Positions 6,386 to 8,791 of a stretch of DNA of 8,791 bases are shown one piece after another. This DNA comes from an uncultured Selenomonadaceae bacterium (lineage in GTDB: Bacteria > Bacillota > Negativicutes > Selenomonadales > Selenomonadaceae): assembly GCA_905233965.1 (NCBI GenBank), contig CAJOFG010000024.1:1-8791 (forward strand). Direction: 5' to 3'. The position numbers and the translations under genes were made by a program. The notes below the pieces were generated by a model. The model searched no databases and was not told where the DNA came from. It saw only the letters and a list, made by a program, of their open reading frames with translations. Numbering within the stretch: position 1 is the first letter of the stretch; each line of letters opens with the position of its first letter.

Positions 6386-6394
6386 TGTTATAAT
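6386..6394 (+). promoter_or_regulatory. extended -10 promoter for the HAD-ispD-ispF-cysE operon
   Basis: TGT followed by TATAAT (6389-6394) is a perfect extended -10 element. The -35 region is poor (TTTATT at 6367-6372 with a 16-base spacer is the best I see), which extended -10 promoters tolerate. Transcription would start near 6401, leaving a leader of about 55 bases before the ATG at 6456. It overlaps the rsmB promoter on the other strand. Confidence 0.65.
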
Positions 6395-6414
6395 GCATTG
6401 AAAATGTTTATCAA
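6387..6414 (-). promoter_or_regulatory. sigma-A type promoter for the rsmB operon
   Basis: Read on the minus strand: TTGATA (6414-6409, 5 of 6), a 16-base spacer, then TATAAC (6392-6387, 5 of 6). Transcription would start near 6380 and give a leader of about 105 bases before the TTG start at 6275. Its -10 shares bases 6389-6392 with the -10 of the divergent promoter, so both probably cannot be occupied at once. Confidence 0.65.
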
Positions 6415-6455
6415 GAAAATTTTTTTTGCCGAAGAAAATTACCGGGGGTTTGCGA

Positions 6456-7265
6456 ATGATAAAAATAATTTTCTCCGATATGGACGGAACTCTTTTGACG
6501 GACGATAACAGACTGCCGCCGGACTTTGACGAGGTTGTCGCCGAATTGAAAAAGCGCGGCGTGATTTTTTCTCCGACGAGCGGCAGACAATATTTTTCCC
6601 TGCTGAAATCTTTCACGAAGTACGAGAACGAATTTATTTTCATCGCTGACGGCGGGACTTTCGCCTTGCAAAAAGGCAAGGAACTTTTCAGTTTCACCAT
6701 GACGCACGAAAATGTTGCAAAACTTTTGAGATTTGCGGAAAAAAATATGCCCGGCGTCGCTCCGGTTTTTTGCGGAAAAAAATTTGCTTATCTTCAAAAA
6801 GATATGGTAACGCCGGAAATTAAAGCGGAAATTGCAACGTACTTTTCCGAAGTTCAAGTCGTCGATAATTTGGAGGACGTGGAAGACGTTTCGCTGAAAA
6901 TGTCTTTCTTCGACTTCACCAATCACGCGAAAGAAACAATTTTGGACAAGTTGCTCGCGGAGTTCACGGAGGGATTCGACATCGTGCAGACTTCGCCTTG
7001 TTGGGTTGACGTTTACACGCCCGGAGTCAACAAAGGTTTGGCGGTAAAAACTTTGCAGGAAAAATTGAACGTCAAGCCGGAGGAGTGCGCGGCGTTCGGC
7101 GACTACATGAACGATTACGAAATGTTGCAGTCGGTCGGCTACGGTTACGCGATGCAAAATGCCAGACCGGAAATTAAAAAAGTCGCGAAGTTTCAAACGG
7201 TGAGCAACAACGAATACGGCGTGACTGTCGCGATAAAAAAATTTATCGCCGACGGATTGATTTAA
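6456..7265 (+). CDS. Cof-type HAD-IIB family phosphatase
   Basis: The 269-residue product belongs to the haloacid dehalogenase superfamily, Cof subgroup, cytoplasmic magnesium-dependent phosphatases acting mainly on sugar phosphates, phosphorylated vitamins or nucleotides. The four HAD motifs are visible: SDMDGTLL (7-14) with nucleophile Asp8 and acid/base Asp10; SPTSGR (39-44) with motif II Thr/Ser; Lys193 in GVNKGLAV (190-197); and FGDYMND (214-220) with metal-binding Asp216 and Asp220. The region between motifs II and III is the C2 cap typical of type IIB. I chose ATG 6456 because a GGGGG site lies seven bases upstream and the protein then starts immediately before the first beta strand; a TTG at 6426 has no ribosome site. 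It heads the plus-strand operon, 18 bases before ispD. Its substrate cannot be deduced. Confidence 0.93.
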   Translation: MIKIIFSDMDGTLLTDDNRLPPDFDEVVAELKKRGVIFSPTSGRQYFSLLKSFTKYENEFIFIADGGTFALQKGKELFSFTMTHENVAKLLRFAEKNMPGVAPVFCGKKFAYLQKDMVTPEIKAEIATYFSEVQVVDNLEDVEDVSLKMSFFDFTNHAKETILDKLLAEFTEGFDIVQTSPCWVDVYTPGVNKGLAVKTLQEKLNVKPEECAAFGDYMNDYEMLQSVGYGYAMQNARPEIKKVAKFQTVSNNEYGVTVAIKKFIADGLI

Positions 7266-7283
7266 ATTCACGGAGGTTGACGA

Positions 7284-7946
7284 ATGGTCGCGGCAATATT
7301 TTTTGCGGTCGGTGCAATTCGACCGGGAGAAAATTTTTTGCAAATTTCCGGCGAACCGCTTTTGTCCCGGACGCTGAAAATTTTTTCCGAATCGGAGCGC
7401 GTGAAAATTTTAATCGTCGTCGTCGGTGAAGATGAAGTCGCGCCGGTGAAAAAAATTCTCGACGCGGAAAAAAATTTGAAACCGTACAAAATAATCGTCG
7501 GCGAAAATTCCCGGCAAAAGGCAACGGCGACCGGATTAAAATTTTTGCCGGAGGATACGGAAATAATTTTGACGCATGACGCGTTGCATCCGGCGGTGAG
7601 TTTGAAAACGATCGAGGACGTTATCGACGGCGCAAAAAAATTCGGAGCGGCGGCTGCTGCCGTGCCGGAAAAAAATACGATAAAAATTTCCGACGAAAAC
7701 GGTTTCGTCGTGCGAACCCCGCCGCGCTCGGAGCTTATGGAATTTCAACCGCCGCAGGGTTTCCGCAAAGAAATTTTGTTGCGCGCTTACGCGAAGGCGG
7801 AGGAAGAAAATTTTTTCGGTGAGGACGACGCGCATTTGGTCGAAGAAATCGGCGAAAAAATAAAGGTAATTCCCGGCGACTACAGAAATATAAAAACGGT
7901 AACGCCGGAAGATGTTCTCATTGCAGAATCTTTTTTTGAGGAGTGA
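7284..7946 (+). CDS. ispD: 2-C-methyl-D-erythritol 4-phosphate cytidylyltransferase, divergent (IspD-like)
   Basis: IspD couples CTP to methylerythritol 4-phosphate, the third step of the MEP isoprenoid pathway. Support for this 220-residue protein: [10 protein letters not shown] (22-31), [13 protein letters not shown] (73-85), [11 protein letters not shown] (96-106), [14 protein letters not shown] (121-134), Arg148 in [22 protein letters not shown] (155-169), [10 protein letters not shown] (181-190), [14 protein letters not shown] (202-215) with Lys204, and adjacency to ispF. Odd points: the CTP-binding start, normally AAGxGxRMG....PK, is here only [10 protein letters not shown] (8-17), about five residues shorter and without the Lys; the usual HDxxRP has His102 for Arg; the usual TPQ is PPQ (156-158). 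A stop two codons upstream of the ATG rules out a missed N-terminus. The ATG has GGAGG seven bases before it. It may be a divergent but working IspD or one with reduced or altered activity. Confidence 0.85.
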   Translation: MVAAIFFAVGAIRPGENFLQISGEPLLSRTLKIFSESERVKILIVVVGEDEVAPVKKILDAEKNLKPYKIIVGENSRQKATATGLKFLPEDTEIILTHDALHPAVSLKTIEDVIDGAKKFGAAAAAVPEKNTIKISDENGFVVRTPPRSELMEFQPPQGFRKEILLRAYAKAEEENFFGEDDAHLVEEIGEKIKVIPGDYRNIKTVTPEDVLIAESFFEE

Positions 7947-7951
7947 GATTG

Positions 7952-8425
7952 ATGGTACGTTTCGGAATCGGTTATGACGTTCATAAACTTGTGCCGAATC
8001 GCAAATTGATTTTGGGTAATGTGGAGATTGAAAACAAATTCGGATTGGAAGGACATTCGGATGCCGACGTTTTGATTCACGCGATTATCGACGCGCTTTT
8101 GGGTGCGGCGGCTCTCGGCGACATCGGACAACATTTTCCGGACAATGATCCGAAATACAAAAATGCAAACAGCGGGGAACTTCTTCTCCGCGTCCTCGAA
8201 CTCATCAAGGCGAAAAATTATTCCATCGGAAATATCGACTCGGTTATCGTCGCGCAAAAACCCAAACTTGCTCCTTACATCGAAAAAATTCGTATGCGGC
8301 TCGCCGAAATTTTGAACATTGACCTTGACGTTGTCGGAGTAAAAGCGACGACCGAAGAAGGTTTGGGTTTTACCGGAACGGAGCAGGGAATTTCGGCTTA
8401 CGCGGTTGTGGGAATTGAAAAATAA
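7952..8425 (+). CDS. ispF: 2-C-methyl-D-erythritol 2,4-cyclodiphosphate synthase
   Basis: The 157-residue enzyme closes CDP-methylerythritol 2-phosphate to the cyclic diphosphate with release of CMP, the fifth step of the MEP pathway. It works as a homotrimer with zinc. Full-length family features: GIGYDVHKL (5-13) with zinc ligands Asp9 and His11, [31 protein letters not shown] (34-64) with third ligand His43, the [16 protein letters not shown] region (95-110), and [12 protein letters not shown] (131-142). All key residues are intact, unlike its ispD partner. ATG 7952 is preceded by GAGGAG at 8-base spacing; a GTG at 7943 overlaps that site and is rejected. It starts five bases after the ispD stop, so the two are surely co-transcribed. 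Confidence 0.97.
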   Translation: MVRFGIGYDVHKLVPNRKLILGNVEIENKFGLEGHSDADVLIHAIIDALLGAAALGDIGQHFPDNDPKYKNANSGELLLRVLELIKAKNYSIGNIDSVIVAQKPKLAPYIEKIRMRLAEILNIDLDVVGVKATTEEGLGFTGTEQGISAYAVVGIEK

Positions 8426-8447
8426 TTTTACGAAGGGATTTTTTTAA

Positions 8448-8791
8448 ATGAATTTTTTTGCGCGTATCAAAAAAGATATACGCGTCATTTTTGAACGTGA
8501 CCCGGCGGCAAAAAGTGTGCTTGAGGTCATTTTTTGTTACTCCGGACTTCACGCCGTTTGGATGCACAGAATTTCTCACGCGCTTTTCAAACGCGGTTGG
8601 ATTGTTCCGGCACGAATGATTTCAAATTTCTGCAGATTTTTGACGGGGATTGAAATTCATCCGGGCGCGGTTATCGGCGACGGACTTTTTATAGATCACG
8701 GCACCGGAATTGTCATCGGCGAAACTGCGGAGCTGGGGAAAAATGTTACGCTTTATCAGGGAGTTACTCTCGGCGGCACCGGCAAAGAGCA
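8448..8791 (+). CDS. cysE: serine O-acetyltransferase, N-terminal part (3' end outside window)
   Basis: The enzyme acetylates L-serine with acetyl-CoA to give O-acetylserine, the carbon skeleton for cysteine. The window holds the first 114 residues before the right edge. The N-terminal helical segment is short ([23 protein letters not shown], start), as in the compact Firmicutes/plant-like CysE forms. The left-handed beta-helix begins with [30 protein letters not shown] and continues [12 protein letters not shown] at the edge, the hallmark hexapeptide repeats; the His of IDHGTG is the expected catalytic residue. ATG 8448 has AAGGGA about nine bases upstream. It follows ispF by 22 bases with no terminator between, so it shares the operon. 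Confidence 0.95.
   Translation, partial: MNFFARIKKDIRVIFERDPAAKSVLEVIFCYSGLHAVWMHRISHALFKRGWIVPARMISNFCRFLTGIEIHPGAVIGDGLFIDHGTGIVIGETAELGKNVTLYQGVTLGGTGKE

Noticed and set aside
6404..6508. Small open frame starting ATG 6404 in the HAD leader
   Set aside because: It has no ribosome site, would start only a few bases after the predicted transcript start, and overlaps the HAD gene in another frame.
6411..7343. 310-codon open frame on the minus strand opposite the HAD gene
   Set aside because: It is a mirror of a clear HAD gene with all four motifs; the predicted peptide has no recognisable domain and is rich in Arg, Phe and His as antisense frames are in this base composition.
1..8791. tRNA, rRNA, CRISPR array, insertion sequence or attachment site
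   Set aside because: Reading by eye I saw no regularly spaced repeats, transposase motifs or cloverleaf-like segments, and the gaps between genes (205 bases at most) leave little room for them.
1..8791. High density of AAAATTTT-type tracts as a special signal
   Set aside because: The tracts occur in all genes and both strands and are explained by Lys-Ile-Phe and Asn-Phe codon choice; no regular phasing was apparent by eye.

Overview
The window looks like an ordinary chromosomal stretch of a Firmicutes-type bacterium. My best guess is the Negativicutes (Selenomonas/Veillonella side), based on my memory of that group's lactate dehydrogenases and of its ispD-ispF-(gltX)-cysE gene order; this is inference, not a database result. 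Base composition is mixed: dense runs of A and T (words such as AAAATTTTT) alternate with CCGG/CGGCG clusters. Ribosome sites are strong GGAGG types, and genes are tightly packed, often overlapping by one base.

Layout, left to right. (1) Positions 1-1111, plus strand: the C-terminal part of an MmeI-like DNA adenine methyltransferase or type IIL restriction-modification enzyme, cut by the window edge. (2) Positions 1112-1316: a 205-base regulatory gap with an AT-rich inverted repeat, a candidate promoter, and a GC-stem hairpin followed by a T-run just upstream of ldh. (3) 1317-2276, plus: an NAD-dependent L-lactate / L-2-hydroxyacid dehydrogenase, apparently on its own transcript. (4) 2277-2362: two stem-loops between convergent genes, each with a T-run for only one direction of travel. 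(5) 2361-6275, minus strand, read right to left: rsmB (16S rRNA m5C967 methyltransferase), rlmN (radical-SAM 23S rRNA/tRNA m2A methyltransferase), a CYTH-domain phosphohydrolase, an unrecognised membrane-anchored protein and hisG (short-form ATP phosphoribosyltransferase). (6) 6276-6455: a divergent promoter region in which the two -10 elements overlap. (7) 6456 to the end, plus: a Cof-type HAD phosphatase, ispD, ispF (two steps of the MEP isoprenoid pathway) and the start of cysE (serine O-acetyltransferase), cut by the right edge.

The minus-strand genes look like one operon for ribosome/tRNA methylation with a phosphate-metabolism gene, an unknown and a histidine gene attached. The plus-strand genes on the right look like one operon joining isoprenoid precursor synthesis to cysteine synthesis. 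I found no clearly new multi-gene system. The points most worth checking are an IspD whose CTP-binding loop and several usually conserved residues are changed, a dehydrogenase with Glu where the family usually has the catalytic-pair Asp, the ldh leader hairpin, the overlapping divergent promoters, and the unknown membrane-anchored protein.
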